From: an uncultured Clostridia bacterium
GTDB lineage: Bacteria; Bacillota; Clostridia; Oscillospirales; Acutalibacteraceae
Reading direction: 5' to 3'
Length of the DNA stretch: 64,000 nucleotides
NCBI GenBank assembly: GCA_947630835.1
Contig: CANRIZ010000004.1
Location: 1-64,000 of the forward strand
In this document: positions 1-7,106 of the stretch, in pieces
Layout of the letters: each line of letters opens with the position of its first letter
Numbering within the stretch: the first letter of the stretch is position 1
The notes under the pieces: model-generated
The model's database searches: none
The model's input: only the letters and a program-made list of their open reading frames with translations
What the model was told of the DNA's origin: nothing
Program-made: the position numbers and the translations under genes

Positions 1-37
1 GGCAAAGAATAACACCTATGCTCAAAATCAAAAAAAC

Positions 38-68
38 GGCGCAGGTAACCCCTGCGCTTGTTTTTTGC
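38..68. terminator. Intrinsic terminator-like hairpin
   Basis: ggcgcaggtaacccctgcgcttgtttttt: GCGCAGG/CCTGCGC stem followed by a T-run. Confidence 0.55.
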
Positions 69-244
69 TCTTTTTTACCTTACTGCTTTTTGCGCTTTCC
101 GCCTTACTTGCTTTTTGCGCTTTTCGCCTTACTTACTTTTGCCTTAAAACAAAATTACCCTAATTTTTACGCTCTGAATCGAAAAGTAAAAAATAAAAGC
201 CGCCTATACAGCAGACGACTCACTTCTTTATTATTAAACTGCTC

Positions 245-273
245 TTGACAAATAAAAACACATCATATATAAT
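245..273 (+). promoter_or_regulatory. Consensus sigma-A promoter for plus-strand small RNA, copy 1
   Basis: TTGACA (245-250), 17-bp spacer, TATAAT (268-273). Confidence 0.8.
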
Positions 274-280
274 AAAGGTG

Positions 281-380
281 TGGAAACCCGGACGGTTGCC
301 ACATACATTAAACTCAAGGTGAAGTTGTACTTCACAAAATTATGAGCCGTCTATGCAGCAGACGGCTCACTTCTCTTTAT
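281..380 (+). ncRNA. Predicted ~100-nt structured small RNA, copy 1 (candidate antitoxin RNA)
   Basis: Downstream of consensus promoter; stems GTGGAAACC/GGTTGCCAC, GTGAAGT-TGT-ACTTCAC, and terminator-like GAGCCGTCT-ATGCAGC-AGACGGCTC followed by a T-rich tail; no convincing ORF. Confidence 0.6.
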
Positions 381-453
381 TATCAAATTTATCTGTTATT
401 TGGATAAAGAGCCAAACAATAGATACAATAAGAAAAAAATCTTGAAGTGTAAT
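367..453 (-). CDS. Predicted small hydrophobic single-TM peptide MTLQDFFLIVSIVWLFIQITDKFDNKEK (candidate type I toxin), copy 1; ATT start assumed, alternative TTG start at 486
   Basis: Open frame ITLQDFFLIVSIVWLFIQITDKFDNKEK*; AAGGGAGG Shine-Dalgarno (462-469) 8 nt upstream of ATT; consensus promoter upstream; duplicated unchanged at 1095-1181. No ATG start available. Confidence 0.5.
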   Translation of the reverse strand: MTLQDFFLIVSIVWLFIQITDKFDNKEK

Positions 454-603
454 ATGTATCGCCTCCCTTGGGAAAATTTCCCGCAAGGGCTATACACACG
501 CCTCCATTCCGCCTCTTGCGGGATGACAGGCAACCGTCTTTTTAACCATGCGCCGCCGAGTCAGGCATAAGACTCAACATCGACGGTGGATTTCCACTCC
601 AAT

Positions 604-632
604 ATTATACAATAATTTAAATATCTTGTCAA
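604..632 (-). promoter_or_regulatory. Consensus sigma-A promoter for minus-strand small-peptide mRNA, copy 1
   Basis: Minus strand TTGACA (627-632), 17-bp spacer, TATAAT (604-609). Confidence 0.8.
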
Positions 633-966
633 TCCAAAGGGAAAAAACAAACCCCGCGGCGCAGTCCGCAAACCGCGTAATCCACGACCGCCTCGAAACA
701 AGCAACCGTTTACCGAAGCGAAAGGCTTTACAGCGTAAAAATTAAGGTAATTTTTAAATTAAAAAACGCCCGTCCGACGAGCGTTTTAATTTTTTGTTTA
801 TTCGGCGCTTATATCTTCCTCATCTTGCGCTTTCCGCCTTACTTGCTTTTGCCTTAAAACAAAATTACCCAAATTTTTACGCTCTGAATCGAAAAGTAAA
901 AAATAAAAGCCGTCATATTCTACAGACGACTCTATTCTTTTAATAATTTTTTCAATTTTTAAAAAC

Positions 967-995
967 TTGACAGATATGAAAATATCGGATATAAT
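967..995 (+). promoter_or_regulatory. Consensus sigma-A promoter for plus-strand small RNA, copy 2
   Basis: TTGACA (967-972), 17-bp spacer, TATAAT (990-995). Confidence 0.8.
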
Positions 996-1002
996 AAGGA
1001 TG

Positions 1003-1108
1003 TGGAAACCCGGACGGTTGCCATACATATAGACTACTTTAAGTTTATGGAATTATATCCATAAAACTGTGAGCCATCTGTGACGGCAGACGGCTCACTT
1101 CTCTTTAT
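1003..1108 (+). ncRNA. Predicted structured small RNA, copy 2
   Basis: GTGGAAACC/GGTTGCCAT stem, TTTATGGA-ATTATA-TCCATAAA stem, and GTGAGCCaTCTG/CAGAcGGCTCAC terminator-like stem; same three-stem layout as copy 1 with a different middle-stem sequence. Confidence 0.6.
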
Positions 1109-1181
1109 TATCAAATTTATCTGTTATTTGGATAAAGAGCCAAACAATAGATACAATAAGAAAAAAATCTTGAAGTGTAAT
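1095..1181 (-). CDS. Predicted small hydrophobic single-TM peptide, copy 2 (identical to copy 1)
   Basis: Identical sequence to 367-453 including the SD; start codon uncertain (ATT, or TTG at 1214). Confidence 0.5.
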   Translation of the reverse strand: MTLQDFFLIVSIVWLFIQITDKFDNKEK

Positions 1182-1343
1182 ATGTATCGCCTCCCTTGGG
1201 AAAATTTCCCGCAAGGGCTATACACACGCCTCCATTCCGCCTCTTGCGGGATGACAGGCAACCGTCTTTTTAATCGTACGCCGCCGAGTCATGAGCGCCG
1301 TAAGGCATAAGACTCAACATCGACGGTGGATTTCCACTCCAAT

Positions 1344-1372
1344 ATTATACAATAATTTGAATATCTTGTCAA
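1344..1372 (-). promoter_or_regulatory. Consensus sigma-A promoter for minus-strand small-peptide mRNA, copy 2
   Basis: Minus strand TTGACA (1367-1372), 17-bp spacer, TATAAT (1344-1349). Confidence 0.8.
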
Positions 1373-1501
1373 TCCAAAGGGAAAAAACAACCCCCGCGGC
1401 GCAGTCCGCAAACCGCGTAACCCACGATCGCCTCGAAACAAGCAACCGTTTACCGAAGCGAAAGGCTTTACAGCGTAAAAATTAAGGTAATTTTTAAATT
1501 A

Positions 1502-1534
1502 AAAAACGCCCGTCCGACGAGCGTTTTAATTTTT
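1502..1534 (-). terminator. Intrinsic terminator after the MFS gene (duplicated at ~762-794)
   Basis: Minus strand AAAACGCTCGTCGGACGGGCGTTTTTTAATTT. Confidence 0.7.
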
Positions 1535-1537
1535 TGT

Positions 1538-3136
1538 TTATTCGGCGCTTATATCTTCCTCATCTTGCGCTTTTCGCCTTTTATCTATTTCGCTTTTTAT
1601 CTCATCATACCTTTTGCCTACAAGCGTATATTTTTTCTTGTAATATATCAATGCGATTATGCACAGCGGTATCGGTATCAGGAACATAAATATTCTTAAT
1701 ACGGTCAGGCTCTGCGCCGATACAAGCTGTTCGGACACAAAACGCGCATTTTGCGCATATTCGGGTATAGCCGTTACCTTTTGCCATATTTCTTCGTTGT
1801 TTATCAAATACGTTCCGTCCGCCGCCGTATATACGTCTATGTTTTCAAGGAATTTTCCGCCCGCGTCCGTTATGGGTATCTGCGTAATTGTGGGAAGCTT
1901 TGCCGCCGATATGCCCAAGCCCAATATAAACATCGCGAGCGCTCCCGCAAATTTTTGCAAAAGCGTTTGCACGCTGAAAATTACGGAGTCCGCCCGCTTT
2001 CCCGTTTTGTATTCGCTGTAATCCACCACGTCGGCTATCATTACGGTTGAGCCTATATTGTTTATTCCGCACGCAAGCATCAGCGAAGCTCCCGCAAGGG
2101 CTATCAAAACGGCGTTCAACAAATACCGACCCGGTTTTAAAAAGAAGAATATAACAAACATCATCGCATATCCGGCTATGCACGCCCGGTAGGAAAAGGC
2201 AAACATCTTTTCCCGCGGGATTTTTTTGGTAAGCTGATTATAGAAAAACATCGCTATGCCCTGCCCGGTGCAGGCGATAATCCAAAACAGGGTATAACTG
2301 TATTTTGAGCTTAATAAATTCGCGCTGTCCTCATAGCAATAAATATACAGATAAAGCATTTGATTGAGCGCAATTGTAGTTCCCGTAGTAAAAAGCAAAA
2401 AGGTTACGGCGTAAGCCCGCAACTGGTCGTTTGTTTTAAACATTTCAAATATCGAACCGAGCCCTACGTTGGTATGCGGTATGGGATATTTTTCTTTGTT
2501 GAATATCACGGTTATGCTTACAAAGCTCAACATTATAACGCCCGATACCGCGCCGATTATCATATAAGCTCTGTCCATTCCCATGGAAGAAAAGGTCGGC
2601 AATATTACGGAAGTGCCTATGCTGCCTACCAAAAATCCGCCGAGCCCGCCTATCAATCTTGCCATGGAGCTTGCTCTGTTTCTGTCCTCGGTGGTATTCG
2701 CTATCGCCGGCAGCATACTCCAAAAAGGTACGTCAACAACCGTAAAGGTCATTCCCCATATTATATAGGCAGATATGTAATATGCGTATTTGCCCGCAAC
2801 GCTAACGCTCTCGGGAAGCGGCAGGAACATAATAACGAGCGTTGCGGCGTTGAGAACCGCTCCTATTAATATCCATTGTCTGTATCTGCCCAGCTTTGAG
2901 CCCTTTGTGTTATTTACAAGCGTTGCCAATATCGGGTCGTTTATCGCGTCCCAAAGCTTTGCAAGCATAAACGCCACGGTCATTATAATGGGATTAAGCC
3001 CCTGATAAATGCACAGGTAAACCAAAAAGAATGAGCTTATGCAGTTATTGCTGAATTCCTTGCCGAGACTGCCGAGAGAATACGTCGCTATTTCACCGAC
3101 GGTCAGCTTGTTTTTGAGCTTTTTCAAAATTAACAA
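1538..3136 (-). CDS. MFS / GPH-family sodium:sugar symporter
   Basis: 532 aa, 12-TM character; TYSLGSLGKEFSN..., LWDAINDPILATLVNNTKGSKLGRYRQWIL and DVVDYSEYKTGKRAD are GPH-family motifs. Confidence 0.85.
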   Translation of the reverse strand: MLILKKLKNKLTVGEIATYSLGSLGKEFSNNCISSFFLVYLCIYQGLNPIIMTVAFMLAKLWDAINDPILATLVNNTKGSKLGRYRQWILIGAVLNAATLVIMFLPLPESVSVAGKYAYYISAYIIWGMTFTVVDVPFWSMLPAIANTTEDRNRASSMARLIGGLGGFLVGSIGTSVILPTFSSMGMDRAYMIIGAVSGVIMLSFVSITVIFNKEKYPIPHTNVGLGSIFEMFKTNDQLRAYAVTFLLFTTGTTIALNQMLYLYIYCYEDSANLLSSKYSYTLFWIIACTGQGIAMFFYNQLTKKIPREKMFAFSYRACIAGYAMMFVIFFFLKPGRYLLNAVLIALAGASLMLACGINNIGSTVMIADVVDYSEYKTGKRADSVIFSVQTLLQKFAGALAMFILGLGISAAKLPTITQIPITDAGGKFLENIDVYTAADGTYLINNEEIWQKVTAIPEYAQNARFVSEQLVSAQSLTVLRIFMFLIPIPLCIIALIYYKKKYTLVGKRYDEIKSEIDKRRKAQDEEDISAE

Positions 3137-3287
3137 CTCTTTTCATAAATTTTTAAGGGCTGTTGCGATAACATTATTTTATCAGAAAAATTCCGTTTGT
3201 TCAATAATATATAAACAGTTGCTTGTTTTATTTTACAATTTATGATAATATTATTGTGATATAAATAATTTGTAAAAGAGGGGTTCT

Positions 3288-4280
3288 ATGAACAACAAGA
3301 AATCCGCAAAAAATACGGTAATTGCCATTTGCCTCTTTGTCGTCGTTTTCGGCGCGCTTTTGGCGGCGGCGACGTTCTTTGACCTTGAAGTGAGCAAAAT
3401 TTTGGCAAAGGTCAACGTAGGCGAATATTTTACGACAAGCGTTTTCGGCGCAATATTCGAGTCCATAGGCTCGTGGCCCGTATATGCTATGCTTTCCGCC
3501 GCGTTTGCGATAATTTATTCAAACACGAAAAGAAGCTCCGTTAAGCTTCTTAAAATACTCGGCTCAATCGCCGCAAACGTCGCAAGCGTTATTGCAATGG
3601 CGGTTTTGGTTTTTGATACGGTCGATTACATAACAAGGCATGTTTCCGTCCCGACGGGCGAGGCTATAACCTCGGTATTTGCCAAGGTAGTTTGCGTTTT
3701 CATTGCCGCCGCCTGCGGCGAGCTTATGTGCTACGCTTTTGCCCGCCTGAGCGACGAAAAAGCCAAGGCGCTGCTGAAGTTTTCCTTTATTATTCTGTTC
3801 GGCGTTATTCTTGCAAATATTTTTGTCAACATAATCAAAAACATTATGTGCCGCCCGAGGTTCAGGACTATGCAATGCCTCAACCAACCCGACGAGAACG
3901 GAAATATTTATTGGAATTACCACAGATGGTATCAGAAATTCAGAATGCCCGAGGAGGGCGATCCGCTCTACATAGCGGCTTCAAACGGTCATAAGGTAGG
4001 GCACGACGCTTACCGTTCGTTCCCCTCCGGTCACACCTGCGCCGCCGGCACGATTTACGCCATACTTGCGCTTCCGAAGCTTTTGAAAAAGTATGACACC
4101 CCCAAAATGAGGGCTTTGCTGTGCTTCATAGCGGTAGCGGTTACGGGCATTGTCGCCGTAAGCAGAATTGTATGCGGCGCTCACTATTTCTCCGACGTTT
4201 TAATCGGCGGAACTTCAACCTTTGTAAGTATGATGCTTGCAATTAAGATTTTTGTTAAGGACGATTTTAAAAAGGTATAA
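3288..4280 (+). CDS. Phosphatase PAP2 family membrane protein
   Basis: FPSGHTCAAGTIYA ... SRIVCGAHYFSDVLIGG phosphatase signature. Confidence 0.85.
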   Translation: MNNKKSAKNTVIAICLFVVVFGALLAAATFFDLEVSKILAKVNVGEYFTTSVFGAIFESIGSWPVYAMLSAAFAIIYSNTKRSSVKLLKILGSIAANVASVIAMAVLVFDTVDYITRHVSVPTGEAITSVFAKVVCVFIAAACGELMCYAFARLSDEKAKALLKFSFIILFGVILANIFVNIIKNIMCRPRFRTMQCLNQPDENGNIYWNYHRWYQKFRMPEEGDPLYIAASNGHKVGHDAYRSFPSGHTCAAGTIYAILALPKLLKKYDTPKMRALLCFIAVAVTGIVAVSRIVCGAHYFSDVLIGGTSTFVSMMLAIKIFVKDDFKKV

Positions 4281-4403
4281 TCGAGTTTCAAAGCGACAAT
4301 TAAAACTTTTATCAAGACGGCGCGGGAAAAGGCTTCCTGCGCCGATTTTGCGCTTTAAGATAAAACCGGGGCGTTTTTATTTTGTAATTTTATAAATTAA
4401 CGC

Positions 4404-4432
4404 TTGACGTCCCCAAAAAATCGGTATATAAT
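4404..4432 (+). promoter_or_regulatory. Sigma-A promoter of redox/OhrR-type operon
   Basis: TTGACG (4404-4409), 17-bp spacer, TATAAT (4427-4432). Confidence 0.7.
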
Positions 4433-4447
4433 AGCAATATCAATAGC

Positions 4448-4464
4448 GCAAGATTAAATCTTGC
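4448..4464 (+). promoter_or_regulatory. Perfect palindrome, candidate OhrR/MarR operator
   Basis: GCAAGATTAAATCTTGC just downstream of the -10. Confidence 0.55.
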
Positions 4465-4486
4465 AAAATCGAACGGAGGAAATGCA

Positions 4487-4720
4487 ATCCTACTCTACAA
4501 ATATCTTACGAAGAACACGACCTTTGCCGGCTTTTCCGGACCTATGGGGCTGATTCTCAAGCCGATAGTAAAGAAGATGGATAAGGATTACAAGAGCAAC
4601 GGCAATATAAAGTGGAATTTCACAAAGTTTTTGATTGACCGTAACGGTGAAATTGTTGCCCGCTTTGAGCCTACCGAATCACTCGACAAGGTTAAAGAAA
4701 AAGTCGAGGAGGCGCTGTAA
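4487..4720 (+). pseudogene. Glutathione peroxidase C-terminal remnant (5'-deleted)
   Basis: Frame reads LLYKYLTKNTTFAGFSGPMGLILKPIVKKMDKDYKSNGNIKWNFTKFLIDRNGEIVARFEPTESLDKVKEKVEEAL*; KWNFTKFLIDRNG..ARFEPT is the Gpx C-terminal motif; catalytic N-terminal part absent and upstream RBS-ATG (4482-4484) out of frame. Confidence 0.75.
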
Positions 4721-4989
4721 TGTTTCATTATGACTATAAAACGGAAAACACCTGTTCACAGCTTATCAGCCTTGATTTAGACGGAAATGTGGTACACAAC
4801 GTCAGCTTTGTCGGGGGCTGCAACGGAAATCTGAAAGCCATACCCCTGCTTATCGAGGGTTGGACGGTGGAGCAGATTGCGGAAAAGCTGTCGGGGGTTA
4901 TCTGCGGGCGCAGACCGACCTCTTGCGCGGATCAGCTTGCCCGTGCGGTCCGGGCGGCGTATAAAGCGGAAAAGGAGGACTTGACATGA
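4720..4989 (+). CDS. TSCPD-domain / TIGR03905-like small protein
   Basis: VSFVGGCNGNLKAIPLLIEG..VICGRRPTSCADQLARA. Confidence 0.75.
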   Translation: MFHYDYKTENTCSQLISLDLDGNVVHNVSFVGGCNGNLKAIPLLIEGWTVEQIAEKLSGVICGRRPTSCADQLARAVRAAYKAEKEDLT

Positions 4990-5393
4990 ATATAGAAGTG
5001 CGGTACTATTCAAGAGGCGGCAATACAAAAAAGATTGCCTTGGCGATTGCGAAGGCAGTCGGCGTGGAAGCAAAAACGGTATCGGAACCGCTGACCGAAG
5101 ATGTGGATATTCTGTTCCTCGGCAGCGCGCCCTACGCTTTTGATGTGGACGACGAGGTAAAAAAGTTTATAAGCGGTATCGGCGTATCTGTCGGCAAGGC
5201 AGTGAATTTCAGCACGTCCGCTGCCGTAAAATCTACACGCAAGTATATAGAAAAGCTTTTTGCGGAAAAGAAGATACCGGTTGCCGACGATGAGTTTTCC
5301 TGCCGAGGCGCTTTTGCCATGCTCCATAAGGACAGACCGAATGAAAACGACCAAAAAGCCGCCGCCGAATTTGCAAAGAAAATAATTTCATAA
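4986..5393 (+). CDS. Flavodoxin family protein
   Basis: MNIEVRYYSRGGNTKKIALAIAKAVG; flavodoxin fold pattern. Confidence 0.75.
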   Translation: MNIEVRYYSRGGNTKKIALAIAKAVGVEAKTVSEPLTEDVDILFLGSAPYAFDVDDEVKKFISGIGVSVGKAVNFSTSAAVKSTRKYIEKLFAEKKIPVADDEFSCRGAFAMLHKDRPNENDQKAAAEFAKKIIS

Positions 5394-5408
5394 GGAGAAA
5401 TACGAACC

Positions 5409-5864
5409 ATGGCGGAGCAATTTGACCCGTTAAAGCTTGAAAACCAAATATGCTTTCCTCTCTATGCCTGCGCAAAGGAGATTGTAAAAGCGTATAAACC
5501 CTACCTTGACGAGCTTGACCTTACCTATACGCAGTATATCACGATGATGGTAATGTGGGAATACAGGCAACTGCGCGTTAAGGAGGTCGGCGAATTTTTG
5601 TATCTCGATTCCAGCACATTGACGCCGCTGTTAAAGCGGTTAGAGGAAAAGGGCTATATAAGCAGACGCCGCTCGGCCGAGGACGAACGCGACCTTATCG
5701 TTTCCGTTACGGACGCGGGGACGGCTTTGCGGGAAAAGGCGCTCTCCGTGCCGCAAAGACTTGCCGCCTGCGTTAATATCGAACCCGAAAAGGCGCAGAT
5801 TTTATACGGGATTTTGTACGAGCTTCTCGGAAAGCTTGGCGAGGCAAAAAATAACGGCCGATAA
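5409..5864 (+). CDS. ohrR: MarR-family regulator, OhrR-like
   Basis: FDPLKLENQICFPLYACAKEIVKAYKPYLDELDLTYTQY..LYLDSSTLTPLLKRLEEKGYISRRRSAEDER; retains the N-terminal Cys in ENQICF. Confidence 0.75.
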   Translation: MAEQFDPLKLENQICFPLYACAKEIVKAYKPYLDELDLTYTQYITMMVMWEYRQLRVKEVGEFLYLDSSTLTPLLKRLEEKGYISRRRSAEDERDLIVSVTDAGTALREKALSVPQRLAACVNIEPEKAQILYGILYELLGKLGEAKNNGR

Positions 5865-5905
5865 GCGGATTAAATCAATTTTCCGCCATAGTAAATATTT
5901 AACTA

Positions 5906-5962
5906 AAAGCTAAAAATACGGCACAGCGCTTAAATGAAATGCACCGTGCCGTATTTATTTTT
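5906..5962. terminator. Bidirectional intrinsic terminator
   Basis: AAATACGGCAC ... GTGCCGTATTTATTTTT between convergent genes. Confidence 0.75.
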
Positions 5963-5991
5963 ATACTTTTTACTATAGCCTTCCGACTTGG

Positions 5992-6504
5992 TTAATTATG
6001 CGCCTTTTTGGCAATATTCAGCGCCTTTTCAAGCGGGATAATAAGCAACCCGCAGAAGAAATTGCCGACCGCGTGAATTGCGTCATACGGCAGCCCCGCT
6101 ATTATCCATGTTATTGTAGCCTTAAAGCTCAAATGATACATAATTGCCTGCGCCGGAGCATACAGCGTGCCGTAAAAAAGCCCGTGCAGAGCGCACAGCG
6201 CCATATATACAAGCGCCCTGTACTTATGCGGTATATTGCGGGGTAAAAGCATGGCCGCCGCCCACAGCACCGTCCATAAATACAGGTGCGGAATCCACCA
6301 TGCCGCGAAGCCGTTAAATACGCCCAAAAGCAAAACGAAAACATATATGGGGTACAGCGCCTTTTGCCTGTAAACCAACGTGAGCGCTATTGTAAAAACG
6401 CCCAGCAGGTGGATATTCGGCAGGGCGTCCATTACAAGCTTTGAAGCGAACATGAGCGCTCCGAGCATTCCGAAAACGGCAATTTCCCTTACCTTGAGCT
6501 TCAT
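5992..6504 (-). CDS. ECF transporter S component-like membrane protein
   Basis: 170 aa, ~6 TM; MLGALMFASKLVMDALPNIHLLGVFTIALTLVY pattern. Confidence 0.7.
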   Translation of the reverse strand: MKLKVREIAVFGMLGALMFASKLVMDALPNIHLLGVFTIALTLVYRQKALYPIYVFVLLLGVFNGFAAWWIPHLYLWTVLWAAAMLLPRNIPHKYRALVYMALCALHGLFYGTLYAPAQAIMYHLSFKATITWIIAGLPYDAIHAVGNFFCGLLIIPLEKALNIAKKAHN

Positions 6505-7025
6505 CCCTCGGTATATTCAAGCATATAGTTTTCGCCCTCGACAAGCTCCGTTTGGTCAACGCCCGTTTGCGCGTATTCGCCGCCTATGTAAAGCGCCCAA
6601 TACGCCTTGTCCTTGTCATAATCAGCCCTTATGCCCATAACGGTATCAACCATCAAGCCGTATTGCGACTCCTTGCCGGAGATAAGTCCCTGCTCCTCAA
6701 GCGCTTCGCCTACGGTTTTTTTGTCGGATTTTATCTCGAAAACCGTCTCTTTTCTGTCGGCGTCCTTTACGGTAAATGTAAAGGTCTTTTCGCCTTTTCC
6801 GAGCTTTGTAATTTCTTCGGAGCTGTTTTGGGCGGCGGTTTTATCCTCTTTTGTCGTTCCCTCGTCGGCGTTAGTCGTGCTTTCGGTTGTTTTTGCGGAG
6901 GTTTCAACGCTGTCCGCGGGAGCTGTCTTTTTTGCCTTGCAGCCGTTTGCGAAAATCGCTATTAACGCAACAAGCATAAAGCAAAGCGCAACGGATAAAA
7001 TTTTAGTGATTTTTGTTTTTTTCAT
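6501..7025 (-). CDS. DUF4430-domain lipoprotein
   Basis: Lipobox-type signal (ANGC), TTE-rich linker, C-terminal VGEALEEQGLI...YWALYIGGEYAQTGVDQTELVEGENYMLEY. Confidence 0.75.
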   Translation of the reverse strand: MKKTKITKILSVALCFMLVALIAIFANGCKAKKTAPADSVETSAKTTESTTNADEGTTKEDKTAAQNSSEEITKLGKGEKTFTFTVKDADRKETVFEIKSDKKTVGEALEEQGLISGKESQYGLMVDTVMGIRADYDKDKAYWALYIGGEYAQTGVDQTELVEGENYMLEYTEG

Positions 7026-7106
7026 TTTGATTCTCCCTGTTGTAACGGTTTGTCTTTCAAATGAATTTTAGCACAATGCCCCTGTATTTGTCAATAAATC
7101 GGGACG

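Larger units (their letters stand above)
77..1580. repeat. Tandem duplication of a ~725-740 bp unit plus a short relic at the left edge; includes the last ~14 codons of the downstream MFS gene
   Basis: 361-~562 matches 1089-~1290 (offset 728); after a 12-bp indel (tgagcgccgtaa) ~563-840 matches ~1303-1580 (offset 740). 141-290 is also similar to 851-1012. MFS tail codons RRKAQDEEDISAE recur at 798-840 and 1538-1580, with a relic (RRKAQ) near 90-130. Confidence 0.9.

Noticed and set aside
18-248. 76-aa plus-strand ORF at the window start
   Set aside because: Lies across the short-repeat patch and degenerate small-RNA relics; lysine-rich/low complexity, no RBS, not convincing as a gene
548-745. 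ORF MRRRVRHKTQHRRW... (and its duplicate 1291-1485)
   Set aside because: Runs antisense across the minus-strand promoter and 5'UTR of the micro-ORF; duplicated only because the whole unit is duplicated
798-1028. Minus-strand 76-aa ORF ending RRKAQDEEDISAE
   Set aside because: Chimera of the duplicated MFS C-terminal tail with small-RNA promoter DNA; not an independent gene
1080-1310. Plus-strand ORF MTADGSLLFIIKFICYLDKEPNNRYNKKK...
   Set aside because: Begins inside the predicted terminator hairpin of the copy-2 small RNA and reads antisense through the micro-ORF; no RBS
77-1580. CRISPR array or IS element as explanation for the repeats
   Set aside because: Only two long units with no short regular repeat/spacer periodicity; no transposase, no terminal inverted repeats or target-site duplication seen
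2360-2869. 169-aa plus-strand ORF inside the MFS gene, and the many similar ORFs shadowing mfd, V-ATPase, metG etc.
   Set aside because: Antisense/alternate-frame shadows of well-supported genes; no motifs, no RBS, compositional artefacts
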